64,000 nucleotides of DNA, taken from contig NZ_MKZS01000001.1 of NCBI RefSeq assembly GCF_001942495.1, positions 4,454,457-4,518,456 of the forward strand, given 5' to 3'. Positions 16,367-25,253 of this stretch are shown here, piece by piece (the stretch's first letter is position 1; each line of letters starts with the position of its first letter). Made by a program: the position numbers and the translations under genes. The notes below the pieces were generated by a model. That model made no database searches and had not been told where the DNA came from. It worked only from the letters and a program-made list of their open reading frames with translations. Source of the stretch: Moorena bouillonii PNG. GTDB lineage: Bacteria; Cyanobacteriota; Cyanobacteriia; Cyanobacteriales; Coleofasciculaceae.

Positions 16367-16740
16367 AGTTAATCAATGGCGAAGCATCATTAAAGCTAGT
16401 GAAATCCTTGACAATCCCTCACGCTCATCACGCGATTATTATAGTGAGGGATTCTTAAGAGCATAAAAATATTAATGGCTGATCCAAACAGCCTCTAGAC
16501 TCTCTGAAAAAATCATTGAGCTTACTTGCATCTTGATCTACGCTTTTAGCAGCGGCTTTTCAGCTTGGGCGCAAACCGGCACCTTTTGGGTGCATTAATA
16601 TTTTTTAATCTTAGCAGAGCTCATCAAGAAGCGCAACAGATTGAGTCTCCAATTCCCAAGGGTCAGAAGTTACCCCAGCGAGCAATCCCTCCCTGGGGCA
16701 GCCTTTATGGTTGGTCGGCTATGGGTAAAAGAGGTGCAGA

Positions 16741-16905
16741 GACGCGCGCCTTAGTGTAGTGGAGCCTTTATAGGTGACTGGCTATGAGGATGCATGGTTA
16801 AAACTATTGTATTAAGGCTCCACTACACTTACGGTAACTTCAAGACCCGTGGCGAATTTAATTCGCCTACGGAAAGCGCACCTTTGGTTAAAACTTTGAG
16901 GCGCG
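16741..16905. repeat. Large palindrome, copy 1, with R2 insertions
   Basis: GTGTAGTGGAGCC (16754-16766) pairs with GGCTCCACTACAC (16816-16828). The shared tail TTACGGTAACTTCAA follows and is then interrupted by R2 units (16843-16883 and 16898-16942). The outer arms (GCGCGCC / GGCGCG) are partly overlapped by R2. Confidence 0.6.
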
Positions 16906-16956
16906 ACCCATGGCGAATTTAATTACGGGTCAAGCGCGCCTCCATGATTAAGGCCA

Positions 16957-17082
16957 GAGACGAAACCTTAGGAGAGTGGAGCCTTTATGGTTAGTCGGTT
17001 ATGCGTAAAAGGGTTAAAACTGTTTGATTAAGGCTCCACTCTCCTTACGGTAACTTCAAACCTTATTTTAAGGTTTCGTCTC
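16957..17082. repeat. Large palindrome, copy 2
   Basis: Outer arms GAGACGAAACCTTA (16957-16970) and TAAGGTTTCGTCTC (17069-17082) are perfect complements. Inner arms GGAGAGTGGAGCC (16971-16983) and GGCTCCACTCTCC (17032-17044) are also perfect. Relative to copy 1 three inner base pairs are changed on both strands. Confidence 0.7.
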
Positions 17083-17303
17083 CGGGCTGTGTGGGTCACC
17101 TGCGTCCACACCCTATACGCCCCCTTTACCGCGCTTCATACGCGGGTATAACGGGAGGGGAATTGGAGTTGAATGATGGCTGCCAAGGCCAGTCTACCTG
17201 GGAAGGTTAATAGATATTTCCTATATTATAAGCAATAATTCTGAATTATTATCCTGACTCGAAGCTCCTGTCCCCTGGATTCAAGTCAAAACCAGGAAAT
17301 TTA

Positions 17304-17319
17304 TGTGATCAAACTCACA
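17304..17319. promoter_or_regulatory. Perfect CRP-type (SyCRP1-like) binding site
   Basis: TGTGATCAAACTCACA fits the TGTGA-N6-TCACA consensus exactly. It is about 166 bp upstream of the gene at 17485. Cyanobacterial SyCRP1 uses this consensus; occupancy here is an inference. Confidence 0.55.
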
Positions 17320-17484
17320 TTATGCTAAGCTCTTAGTCTATTTGGGGGCTTGATTGTTCCATAAAGACTATTTTTTAGCTAAATTATCTGGCTAAATAAA
17401 AGGTGCATACTCAAAACTCTATCCTAATCAACCCAATAATAAACCCAAGGGCGCTGGTGTACCAGCGTGGCATTGTAAACGGAA

Positions 17485-17877
17485 ATGAACGCAATCCAAC
17501 CCTCTGACTCAACTCGGGTACCATCAAAACCTCGCCGAAGAGTTCCTCGAATCAAGCACCGTCCGCAGCGACAGTCTTACGGGGCAGTTGCTGGTGAAAC
17601 TACTGCTAAGTTACTTGTAAACCTAGTTCTCTGTGCCGCTGCCATTACCGCACTCATGGAACTATTACCTTATCATCTCTCACAGCAAGCCAAGTTGCGA
17701 GAAGTAAAACGAGAGGTGAAGCGAACTCAGACACGAGTGAATAACTTGCGCCGTGAATTCAGTCGCTCTTTTGACCCCAGGCAAGCCCAGAAAGTAATGC
17801 GAGAGCAAAGCTTACGACGTGATCCGAATCAGGTTCAGGTCGTCTGGCAAGATCCAGACTTAGGGGATGGAAATTAG
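17485..17877 (+). CDS. Small membrane protein with coiled coil (FtsL/DivIC-like architecture)
   Basis: A 130-residue protein with a basic, Pro/Arg-rich cytoplasmic N-terminus (about 1-38), one membrane helix (about 42-63, LLVNLVLCAAAITALMELL) and a charged coiled coil (about 68-105). The C-terminal tail ends VQVVWQDPDLG. The layout resembles septum-formation proteins such as FtsL/DivIC, but sequence support is weak and a cyanobacteria-specific family is more likely. A CRP-type site lies upstream. ATG at 17485 is the first in frame, and no strong Shine-Dalgarno is seen. Confidence 0.6.
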   Translation: MNAIQPSDSTRVPSKPRRRVPRIKHRPQRQSYGAVAGETTAKLLVNLVLCAAAITALMELLPYHLSQQAKLREVKREVKRTQTRVNNLRREFSRSFDPRQAQKVMREQSLRRDPNQVQVVWQDPDLGDGN

Positions 17878-17934
17878 TTATACTTCCGGTGGGCATAAAC
17901 TGAGCTAAAGGTAATCGGTAGAGCAAGCTCTGTG

Positions 17935-18050
17935 GGTTCGCGCCCCGCGTGACCTACGGTCAATCCCGTAGCGTGGCCTACGGCCAATCCGATAAGCGCG
18001 GAAGCTTCGCGTGACTCCCGTAGCGTCTCCTAGGGAGAATCGCTGTTTGG
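17935..18050. repeat. Cluster of R1 palindromic repeats
   Basis: At least three tandem R1-type units (CGTGACCTACGGTCAATC, GTAGCGTGGCCTACGGCC, GCGTCTCCTAGGGAGAATCG) lie between two convergent genes. Confidence 0.65.
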
Positions 18051-18076
18051 GACGCAAGAGCTAACCACTAATCCCT

Positions 18077-18781
18077 TCAAGCTCTCAGTGGCTTAAGCAA
18101 ATCATTGATCCAATTTTCCACTTTCTCGCGCAAGGAATCAGAAGAACCAGACAATGGCAGCCACTTCAAAGCCTTTTGATAGTCGCTGATGGCACAGTTC
18201 CAGTCACCCCGGAGATGGTAAGTACGCCCTCTTTGGGCATAGACATGGTCTTCCAGGCATCCTAGCATTAGAGCCATGTCAAGGTTTTCTAGGGCTAAAT
18301 CGTACAATCCCAATTCCCGGAAGGTGATCGCTTGGTTAATCCAGGTGCGGATATTTCCCGGATTGAGATCAATAGCTTGCTCGTAGTCGGTGAGGGCTTC
18401 AGCCAGTTGCCCAACTGATGCATAATAATTAGCGCGATTGTTGTAAGCACTGTCCAATCTGGGATCAATTCGCAGTGCCTGATTGTAATCAAATAGAGCT
18501 TTGTAAGGCTGACCACTTTGGAAATACAGCAATCCCCGATTGTTGTAGTCTGATGCACTGGTGGGATTGAGATTAATCAACTGGGTTAACAATGCGATCG
18601 CACTGCTGTAATCCCCTTGTTTCACTTTCGAGTTTGCTAAGGTGCGCAGGCTTTTCACAGAATGTATGTGGCTTTTTCTAGGCACTAGCTTCACTGGTGC
18701 TAAATGCCTGTGGTTTTTGCGGGACATTGGGAACCACTGTCGATTATGGTTTTGCCGATTTAGAAAAGTAGGAGCATTCAT
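18077..18781 (-). CDS. TPR-repeat protein
   Basis: A 234-residue protein with a basic unstructured N-terminus (about 1-40), then five tetratricopeptide repeats (about 42-215). Examples are AIALLTQLINLNPTSASDYN, AYNNRANYYASVGQLAEALT and YEQAIDLNPGNIRTWINQAI. TPR arrays bind partner proteins, and small ones in cyanobacteria often help photosystem assembly, but nothing here identifies the partner. No signal peptide or membrane helix. Another Met at residue 19 could be the true start. Confidence 0.8.
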   Translation of the reverse strand: MNAPTFLNRQNHNRQWFPMSRKNHRHLAPVKLVPRKSHIHSVKSLRTLANSKVKQGDYSSAIALLTQLINLNPTSASDYNNRGLLYFQSGQPYKALFDYNQALRIDPRLDSAYNNRANYYASVGQLAEALTDYEQAIDLNPGNIRTWINQAITFRELGLYDLALENLDMALMLGCLEDHVYAQRGRTYHLRGDWNCAISDYQKALKWLPLSGSSDSLREKVENWINDLLKPLRA

Positions 18782-19165
18782 AATTGCCTCAACCTCATTT
18801 GCAGCCTATCTAGATTCAACCTTACGGCTAACAGCACCCAGCTGGTTGGTCTTAATGTGTCACTTATTCATGCGTCTTCGGTGTACCCAAGAAAACCATC
18901 CAGATTGTCCCTCGGACTTGGGACTCTTCTTTGAAGACTACAGCAGTAATATGACAGTTTCCTGAAAGACGAATTAATTTTGTTGGGATTCTTTTATAGA
19001 GGGGTTGGGAGTGGACACTGTTGGGAAGATGCACAATTCCTGACGGGGTTTTGGGTTTGGGGTAGTGGTCTCATTACTGAACTGCAGGTATAGCACAAAG
19101 CCGATAGATGTGTTCAAAATAGTATAGTTACTATTCCATAGCATCCACTCTCAGGAGGAAATCCT
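18782..19165. other. Divergent intergenic region
   Basis: It separates the TPR gene (minus) and the following plus-strand gene. TATAGT at about 19121 could be a -10 box for the latter. No further gene or repeat was recognised. Confidence 0.45.
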
Positions 19166-20122
19166 GTGTCATCCCTTCCACCTTCAATTCCACCTGTGTC
19201 TTCCCCCCCAACCAACCAATGGCTGCGAATGGTAGGGATGTGGCTAGCAGTTGCTGTCATTGGTGCAGGGCTAGGTTGGTCATATCAAGAATGGCAAAGT
19301 TATCGAAATCTAGTATTACGCTTAGAAGAGATTCAGAAGCACCGATCAGAACGGGAATATGAAGAATGCATCAATAAAGCCACAACTATTCCTGAAAAGT
19401 CCCCTATATATCAACAGACTCAGGTAATTTTCAATGAATGCGCCGAGAAACTATTTGGCAAAGCTAAGATACTAGCTGCAGCGAACCAATATAAAGACGC
19501 AATTATCGAGGCCAATAAACTAACCCCAGATAGTGCTCCTTACCAAGAGGCACAAAAGTTAATTGATCAGTGGTCTAACAGCCTATTTCAGAAAGCTACC
19601 AAGCTGTATCAGGAACAAGGGAAGCTCAATGAAGCCATTGCTCTAACTCAGGTCATTCCTGAAACTAATCTAATTCGTCAAAGATTACCGGAGACCATTG
19701 CCCAATGGAAACAAGAGTGGGCTGTGAATGTATCGATTCGCAAACAAGCACTTCAAGCCCTGGAGGCAGGTCAATGGCAACAGGCTAAGCAAAACGCTAG
19801 GAGGGTGACCACTGGCTATTGGCAAAAGCAAGTTGAACCAATTATAGACAGGGCAGATGCGAAAATTTCTACCATAGAAGCCCACCAAGAAGCTCAACGA
19901 GTCAGACGACAAGCCCAGCAAGAGGCTCAACGAGTCAGACGACAAGCCCAGCAAGAGGCTCAACGCATAGCCAGAGAAAAAGCACAACAAAAAGCTCAGC
20001 AGCAGGATCGACGTAGACAGCAATGCATTAAGCTGGTAACGAAATACACTGAAGAGAATGAGTGGGCTCTCAAAGAATACGAAAGGTTAAGATGTGATGA
20101 TTTTCCCCATGAGTTATTTTAA
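19166..20122 (+). CDS. Membrane-anchored helical repeat protein
   Basis: A 318-residue protein with a Pro/Ser-rich N-terminus, one membrane helix (about 22-42) and a long extracytoplasmic or lumenal helical domain with TPR-like hairpins (about 55-230). A Gln/Arg/Ala-rich coiled coil follows (about 235-290), in which EAQRVRRQAQQ is repeated from a 33-bp DNA duplication. Two Cys lie near the C-terminus. GTG at 19166 is preceded by AGGAGG at 7 nt, an excellent ribosome site. Similar proteins are common and uncharacterised in filamentous cyanobacteria; some link to peptidoglycan or cell division, which is only a guess here. Confidence 0.65.
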   Translation: MSSLPPSIPPVSSPPTNQWLRMVGMWLAVAVIGAGLGWSYQEWQSYRNLVLRLEEIQKHRSEREYEECINKATTIPEKSPIYQQTQVIFNECAEKLFGKAKILAAANQYKDAIIEANKLTPDSAPYQEAQKLIDQWSNSLFQKATKLYQEQGKLNEAIALTQVIPETNLIRQRLPETIAQWKQEWAVNVSIRKQALQALEAGQWQQAKQNARRVTTGYWQKQVEPIIDRADAKISTIEAHQEAQRVRRQAQQEAQRVRRQAQQEAQRIAREKAQQKAQQQDRRRQQCIKLVTKYTEENEWALKEYERLRCDDFPHELF

Positions 20123-20418
20123 CTAAGCCATCGGGTTGTTCTTATCCTAGACACACTGGTCCTTTCCCATGGGCTTGATTAGGCATGATAGCACGATACG
20201 CTTAGGCACGATACGCTTAGGCATTAAATATCAGAAGTTAACCCAACATCTAACACCTCAGACCTAACACCTGAAACCTAATACCTAACACCTAACACCT
20301 AACCCTCAAAACTAAATTGACAGAGTACTAGCTTATTTTGAGCCCCTGACTAGACCTTAGAGGCTCAAGGATTGCCATAATTTTTGTAAAGTATAATGAA
20401 TGATTTATTCGCAACTAC
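20123..20418. other. Intergenic with short tandem repeats
   Basis: AGGCACGATACGCTT repeated about 20180-20222, then CCTAACA heptamers (about 20245-20303). No gene was seen. Confidence 0.5.
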
Positions 20419-21840
20419 ATGGCTGATACAACTGCCTGGGTGAATCTCCTCACCCCGTTACCATTACTCCCCCCTGAACACCCTCTCCCATCCCTATTGG
20501 CAACAGCAACTGAAGCCACTGCTAATGAAGCAGAAAACGGTTCACTGGTTCTTGCAGGAGTGCTATTGAGTCTAGTGGTGATCTACTTCGCCAGTAAACT
20601 CGGAGGCGAAATTTGTGCTCGGATTAACTTACCACCGGTATTAGGGGAATTGGTCGGTGGTGTAGTTGTCGGGGTTTCTGCCCTAAATCTGCTAGTTTTC
20701 CCAGAAGGGGGCAGTGCGGCTAGCAATTCCGTAATGATGAGCTTTCTCCAAACTACCGCTGGTCTAACCCCAGAAGCTACCAACTCAGTATTTCAGTCTA
20801 CTAGCGAGGTGATTTCCGTCTTAGCGGAACTCGGCGTGATCATCCTGTTATTTGAAATTGGACTAGAGTCTGACCTCAAAGAACTGATCCGTGTTGGTCC
20901 GCAGGCCGCTGTAGTAGCTGTAGTTGGGGTGGTTGTTCCCTTTGCTGCTGGTACTGCTGGTTTAGCTTACCTATTTCATATTTCTGCTGTTCCTGCTATT
21001 TTTGCTGGTGCTGCCCTAACTGCCACTAGTATCGGGATTACCGCTAAAGTCCTAGCAGAAATTGGACAACTGAGTTCTAAAGAAGGGCAAATTATCATTG
21101 GTGCTGCCGTACTCGATGATGTCTTAGGAATTATTGTCCTGGCTGTGGTGGCTAGTCTGGCAAAAACTGGGGAAGTCGTGATCACTAATGTGATCTATTT
21201 GATTATTAGTGCTGGTGTCTTCCTAGTTGGAGCAATTCTAATCGGTCGCTTCCTTGGTCCGTATTTCGTGGCCTTGGTCAAGGAAATGAAAACCCGAGGT
21301 CAGGTATTACTGACAGCACTCATTTTTGCCTTTGTCTTGTCCTATATTGCCACAGCTATCCAATTAGAAGCCATTTTAGGAGCCTTTGCTGCTGGGCTGG
21401 TCTTAGCAGAAACGGATAAGCGTCGAGAATTGGAAGAACAGGTCCTACCAGTGGCAGATATACTTGTGCCCATCTTCTTTGTTACAGTGGGAGCCAAAAC
21501 TGATTTGAGTGTGCTTAACCCAGCAGTTCCCAGTAATCGCGAGGGTTTGATCTTGGCAACTTTCCTGATTGTGGTGGCAATTCTTGGTAAGGTGATCACA
21601 GGATTGACAGTCTTTGGTCAATCAGGAATTAACCGTCTGGCTATTGGGGTTGGCATGATTCCCAGAGGTGAAGTGGGGCTAGTCTTTGCTGGTGTTGGTT
21701 CAGCAAGTGGTGCTCTTTCAGAAGCAACTGAAGCAGCGATTATCATGATGGTTATCTTAACGACTTTTATTGCTCCGCCTTTGTTGCGGTTGGTCTTTCA
21801 AGAGCCATCTGAGCAGGTGGAAACAGCTGGAGAGTCTTGA
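20419..21840 (+). CDS. nhaS3: CPA2-family Na+/H+ antiporter, NhaS3-like
   Basis: A 473-residue protein with about 12-13 membrane helices of the sodium/hydrogen exchanger CPA2 family. Diagnostic segments are LPPVLGELVGGVVVGVSAL, IILLFEIGLESDLKEL and GAAVLDDVLGIIVLAVVAS (the double-Asp ion site); MIPRGEVGLVFAGVG is the fourth. Size and layout match cyanobacterial NhaS3, a thylakoid antiporter needed for growth that exports Na+ against H+ and responds to the clock and CO2. The gene symbol rests on resemblance, not on a database match. It may complement the Mrp antiporter encoded at 51.8-55.9 kb. Confidence 0.85.
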   Translation: MADTTAWVNLLTPLPLLPPEHPLPSLLATATEATANEAENGSLVLAGVLLSLVVIYFASKLGGEICARINLPPVLGELVGGVVVGVSALNLLVFPEGGSAASNSVMMSFLQTTAGLTPEATNSVFQSTSEVISVLAELGVIILLFEIGLESDLKELIRVGPQAAVVAVVGVVVPFAAGTAGLAYLFHISAVPAIFAGAALTATSIGITAKVLAEIGQLSSKEGQIIIGAAVLDDVLGIIVLAVVASLAKTGEVVITNVIYLIISAGVFLVGAILIGRFLGPYFVALVKEMKTRGQVLLTALIFAFVLSYIATAIQLEAILGAFAAGLVLAETDKRRELEEQVLPVADILVPIFFVTVGAKTDLSVLNPAVPSNREGLILATFLIVVAILGKVITGLTVFGQSGINRLAIGVGMIPRGEVGLVFAGVGSASGALSEATEAAIIMMVILTTFIAPPLLRLVFQEPSEQVETAGES

Positions 21841-21890
21841 GACTTTTTCTAATGGTATCTGAGCTTGCTGAGTGAAGACAATTATTGATG

Positions 21891-21911
21891 CAGGATTCTT
21901 GAAGAATCCTG
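21891..21911 (+). terminator. Hairpin downstream of nhaS3
   Basis: CAGGATTCTTGAAGAATCCTG is a perfect palindrome 50 bp after the stop, with a weak T-rich tail (TTCAATTT). Confidence 0.45.
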
Positions 21912-22058
21912 TTCAATTTAGTTGATTGTGTATGCTTTAAGATTTGACACAGCTAAGTGTGTTAACTAAAACCAAATTTTCGATTCAGAGAAACCCGTGT
22001 ATACTGAAACTCTTGAAACTTAACCAAGCTACTCTACGTCCGAGTCTGTTAACGGTTT

Positions 22059-22087
22059 TAATAAGATTAATCTGATTAATCTTATTA
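22059..22087. promoter_or_regulatory. AT-rich perfect palindrome upstream of amiC
   Basis: 13-bp arms (TAATAAGATTAAT / ATTAATCTTATTA) around CTG, about 200 bp before amiC. It looks like an operator, but the regulator is unknown. Confidence 0.4.
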
Positions 22088-22289
22088 GTCAAACAGACGC
22101 TTACATTGGTTGACTGGGCTATTAATTAGGGGTATTCATCGTGAGCGGTTAGGGATTAGCGGTTAACTATAGCCTACTCTAGGCAGCTGTTAGGGTCTAA
22201 TACTTAACCGCTAACAGCTGCTATAACCAATTGCTATAACCAATTGCTATAACCAATTACCTAAGATACATGATACAGGAGTAATAATT

Positions 22290-24200
22290 GTGAGGTTTCG
22301 CTGGCTACTGCTACTCTCCAGCTCTTTGACATTTTCTCTATTTTCATTGGCGGCTCAAGCCCGTGAACTACTATTTTGGCAATATGATCGCAATCAGAAT
22401 CGCCTGGAATTTACCACTGATGTGGGTGTACAACCCACAGCCCAACTCATTTCTAATCCTACCCGGTTAGTGATTGATTTACCGGGAATTAACGTCGGAG
22501 GTCCATCAACAAATCAGCGTCTAAGCGGGGCGATTCGAGCAGTGCGAGTGGGTCAATTTGAGAGACAAACCACTCGGATTGTGGTTGAATTGGCTCCTGG
22601 TTACACTATAGACCCCCAGCAGGTAAAATTTAGGGGTATTAGCCCCAATCAGTGGACTGTACAATTACCTCAGCCTTATCGAGGGTCATTGCCGGTTCTG
22701 CCTAACCCAGCACCGCCATCTCTACCACCAGCTCAGCCACCGACTCGCACTCAATCCCCTCCACCACGGCCAACTATTCCAAGATCAAATCCAACTATTC
22801 CGAGATCCAATCCGGGGATTCGCCGCCAAGGCTTTGAGATCAATAGAAATGGATTTTTTGTCAGTACCGATGGTGGGAAACCTATCATTCAAATCGAACG
22901 AAGTCGCAATAACCGCCGCATTAACATCGACCTAGAAGGGGTTACGATTCCCGAGAGTTTGTTAGGGGAGGATTTGGATGTAAATCGCTACGGGGTTAGC
23001 AAAATCGAGTTTGAAAAGAAAAAAGAGTCCCCACCGATTGTCCGGATGACCCTGAATGTGGATAGTGACAGCCCTGATTGGCTGGCATCGTTCAGTGAAA
23101 GATTGGGAGGGGTGTTGATTTTCCCTAGGGGAATCCCAGCTCAACGCTTAGATAATGGACCAACATCCAAAGTGCCAACGAAACCGATTCAATCTCGTGG
23201 CTCGGCTAATATCGGTAAGTTAGCCACCATTGGGTCAGTGGAACTGGCTAGTAATCAGACTCAGCTGTTGATTAAGGCTAACCAACGGGTCAGAGCCACT
23301 AGCAAATGGGATCCTCGTTCAAAGGCTTACCAAATTACTATACCGAATGCCAAACTAGCTGAGAAGTTCAGTGGCCCTCAACTTAATACCACTAGTCCCG
23401 TATCAGAAGTGATGGTGCGGCAGGAGGACAAAAACACGGTGCTGATTTTGGTACAGCCATCAAACGGTACCCGGATTGGTAGCCTCAATCAGCTCAATGA
23501 TCAGCTGTTGGCTCTGCAACTGAGACCATTGATATCACGCAGGCCAACCAGGATACCCCCCCGCTCGATTCCTGTGCCACCGCCTCACTCGATTCCTGTG
23601 CCACCGCCTAACCGGACTCGCCCACCAATTCCCAGACGTCGGGTTCCCAAAGAGCGCCTGGTAGTGGTCATTGATGCGGGACACGGTGGCAAAGACCCTG
23701 GTGCTATTGGGCTTGGGGGTATACAAGAAAAAGATGTTAATTTGTCGATTTCCCGACAGGTGGAAGCGCTGTTGGAAAAACAGGGGATCCAGGTTGTCAT
23801 GACTCGCTCAGATGACCGATTCATCAGTCTGGATGGACGAGTTCAAGTGGCAGAACGGACTGATGCTGATTTATTTGTCAGCATCCACGCCAATGCTATC
23901 GGGGGTAAGCGACCGGATGTGAATGGATTAGAGACTTACTACTACTCTACTGGTCAGAGTCTTGCCCAAACCATCCACTACACTATCTTGCGGAGCGTGG
24001 ATGTTCGTGACCGACGTACCCGACGGGCGAGGTTTTATGTGCTCAGGAAAACCTCCATGCCAGCAGTTTTGGTAGAAGTTGGTTTTCTAACTGGCTATGA
24101 AGACTCAGCTAAACTGAAAACTTCCGCCTATCGCACCCAGATGGCTAGAGCGATCGCTCGTGGCATCCTCCTATATATTCGGCAGAATCGGTTGACCTAA
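22290..24200 (+). CDS. amiC: N-acetylmuramoyl-L-alanine amidase with AMIN domains (AmiC)
   Basis: A zinc amidase that cuts the peptide from glycan in peptidoglycan. In filamentous cyanobacteria AmiC drills the nanopores of septal junctions. The 636-residue protein has a signal peptide (about 1-24, cut after AQA), AMIN-type beta domains (about 28-130 and 190-405), Pro-rich linkers (about 135-175 and 415-450) and a C-terminal Amidase_3 domain (about 455-632). The zinc ligands and catalytic Glu are visible in DAGHGGKDPGA, GGIQEKDVN, VSIHANA and VEVGFLTG. GTG at 22290 has AGGAG 8 nt upstream. The next gene, murI, follows by 130 bp in the same direction. Confidence 0.95.
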   Translation: MRFRWLLLLSSSLTFSLFSLAAQARELLFWQYDRNQNRLEFTTDVGVQPTAQLISNPTRLVIDLPGINVGGPSTNQRLSGAIRAVRVGQFERQTTRIVVELAPGYTIDPQQVKFRGISPNQWTVQLPQPYRGSLPVLPNPAPPSLPPAQPPTRTQSPPPRPTIPRSNPTIPRSNPGIRRQGFEINRNGFFVSTDGGKPIIQIERSRNNRRINIDLEGVTIPESLLGEDLDVNRYGVSKIEFEKKKESPPIVRMTLNVDSDSPDWLASFSERLGGVLIFPRGIPAQRLDNGPTSKVPTKPIQSRGSANIGKLATIGSVELASNQTQLLIKANQRVRATSKWDPRSKAYQITIPNAKLAEKFSGPQLNTTSPVSEVMVRQEDKNTVLILVQPSNGTRIGSLNQLNDQLLALQLRPLISRRPTRIPPRSIPVPPPHSIPVPPPNRTRPPIPRRRVPKERLVVVIDAGHGGKDPGAIGLGGIQEKDVNLSISRQVEALLEKQGIQVVMTRSDDRFISLDGRVQVAERTDADLFVSIHANAIGGKRPDVNGLETYYYSTGQSLAQTIHYTILRSVDVRDRRTRRARFYVLRKTSMPAVLVEVGFLTGYEDSAKLKTSAYRTQMARAIARGILLYIRQNRLT

Positions 24201-24330
24201 GTTGAGTTCTAATATTGTGTCAATTCTTAATTCATAATTGCTAACCTATAATCTAACGATTTTCTTGTTTTGAGCGAACCCAAGTAATCTGTTTATTGCC
24301 CCTGGGTGGGTAGGTGCCAATTATTAACCA

Positions 24331-25227
24331 ATGATCAATAACCCAATTTTGATCTCTCGAACTCAACCCCAGAGTCGTCCTATCGGGATTTTCGACAGTG
24401 GTGTGGGGGGTCTGACCGTTCTGAGGGAACTATACAAACAACTACCATCCGAATCAATTATTTACTTTGCTGACACCGCACGGCTACCCTACGGTACCAG
24501 GTCTGCGGATGAAATCGTGCAGTTCGGCTTCGAGATTCTCAGCTGGATGGTGCAACAGGATGTCAAAATGGTGGTGATGGCCTGCAATACCAGTTCGGCT
24601 CTGGCATTGGAAACTCTGCGTAGTGAGTTTGACATCCCAATGCTAGGGCTGATTCTACCAGGTGCCCGTGCGGCGCTCCACCAAGGTCGTCGGATTGGGG
24701 TGATTGCTACACCAGCTACGGCTGCCAGCAATGCTTATCGAAATGCTATTTTAGAGGTTGAACCAACTGCTCAGGTTTGGCAAGTGGGTTGTCCGGAGTT
24801 TGTGCCATTAGTGGAGGAAAATCGCTTGTGCGAACCCTACACTACAGCGGTAGCACGGCAGTACCTAGAACCTTTGCTAGCAGCCCAAATCGATACCCTA
24901 GTTTATGGCTGTACTCATTATCCCCATCTAGAACCGATCCTGCGGGAAATATTACCCCCAGACGTTAAATTGGTAGACCCAGCAAAATACGTTGTTGCTG
25001 CTGCTGCTCAAGAACTGGATTTAATTGGAGGGAAGAATACTGGGGAGCCAAGACCAACTCGCTTTGGGGTCAGCGGTTGTCCTCAACAGTTTGCCCAACA
25101 GTCCCTACAATGGCTGGGTTACACTCCAACAGTTGAAAAAATACATCTACCACAGGTGTCAATCCCTACGATACCTTTAGGTGCGACCCGTGATGGCGAG
25201 CAATCCCTTGACCGTAGGTCACGCTAA
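24331..25227 (+). CDS. murI: Glutamate racemase MurI with repeat-derived C-terminus
   Basis: Makes D-glutamate for peptidoglycan. IGIFDSGVGGLTVLREL (about 18-34), the first catalytic Cys in MACNTSSA (about 85) and the second in YGCTHYPHLEP (about 194) are all present. The usual family length is about 265-285. The last 15 residues here (284-298, GATRDGEQSLDRRSR) are encoded by a palindromic R2 repeat that has replaced the original stop, so the tail is foreign. It follows amiC, and the two wall enzymes are often neighbours in cyanobacteria. No strong ribosome site is visible before the ATG. Confidence 0.95.
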   Translation: MINNPILISRTQPQSRPIGIFDSGVGGLTVLRELYKQLPSESIIYFADTARLPYGTRSADEIVQFGFEILSWMVQQDVKMVVMACNTSSALALETLRSEFDIPMLGLILPGARAALHQGRRIGVIATPATAASNAYRNAILEVEPTAQVWQVGCPEFVPLVEENRLCEPYTTAVARQYLEPLLAAQIDTLVYGCTHYPHLEPILREILPPDVKLVDPAKYVVAAAAQELDLIGGKNTGEPRPTRFGVSGCPQQFAQQSLQWLGYTPTVEKIHLPQVSIPTIPLGATRDGEQSLDRRSR

Positions 25228-25253
25228 GCGAACGCCATCACGGAAAGCGCACC
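25180..25253. repeat. R2 palindrome carrying a nested R1 unit, at the end of murI
   Basis: The R2 arms GGTGCGACCCGTGATGGCG and CGCCATCACGGAAAGCGCACC enclose CAATCCCTTGACCGTAGGTC plus the start of the right arm, an R1-type unit. It lies partly in the murI coding region and supplies its stop codon. Confidence 0.7.

Larger units (their letters stand above)
16250..17484. other. 1.2-kb palindrome-dense region between psaM and the next gene
   Basis: Apart from the psaM hairpin it holds a 10-bp perfect hairpin (AATCCCTCAC 16413-16422 with 16444-16453), two related large palindromes (16741-17082), two R2 units nested between them, a GC-rich inverted repeat at about 17110-17162 and a CRP-type site (17304-17319). 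No protein gene was seen. Confidence 0.6.
21841..22289. other. Intergenic between nhaS3 and amiC
   Basis: Contains a nhaS3 downstream hairpin (21891-21911), a 13-bp-arm palindrome (22059-22087), and ACAGCTG/TAACCGC and GCTATAACCAATT short repeats (22140-22260). Confidence 0.6.

Noticed and set aside
16565-16759. A 64-residue plus-strand frame downstream of psaM
   Set aside because: It runs through the palindrome repeats and has no domain or start signal.
18642-18965. A 107-residue plus-strand frame overlapping the TPR gene start
   Set aside because: Mostly antisense to the TPR gene, with no ribosome site and no recognisable domain.
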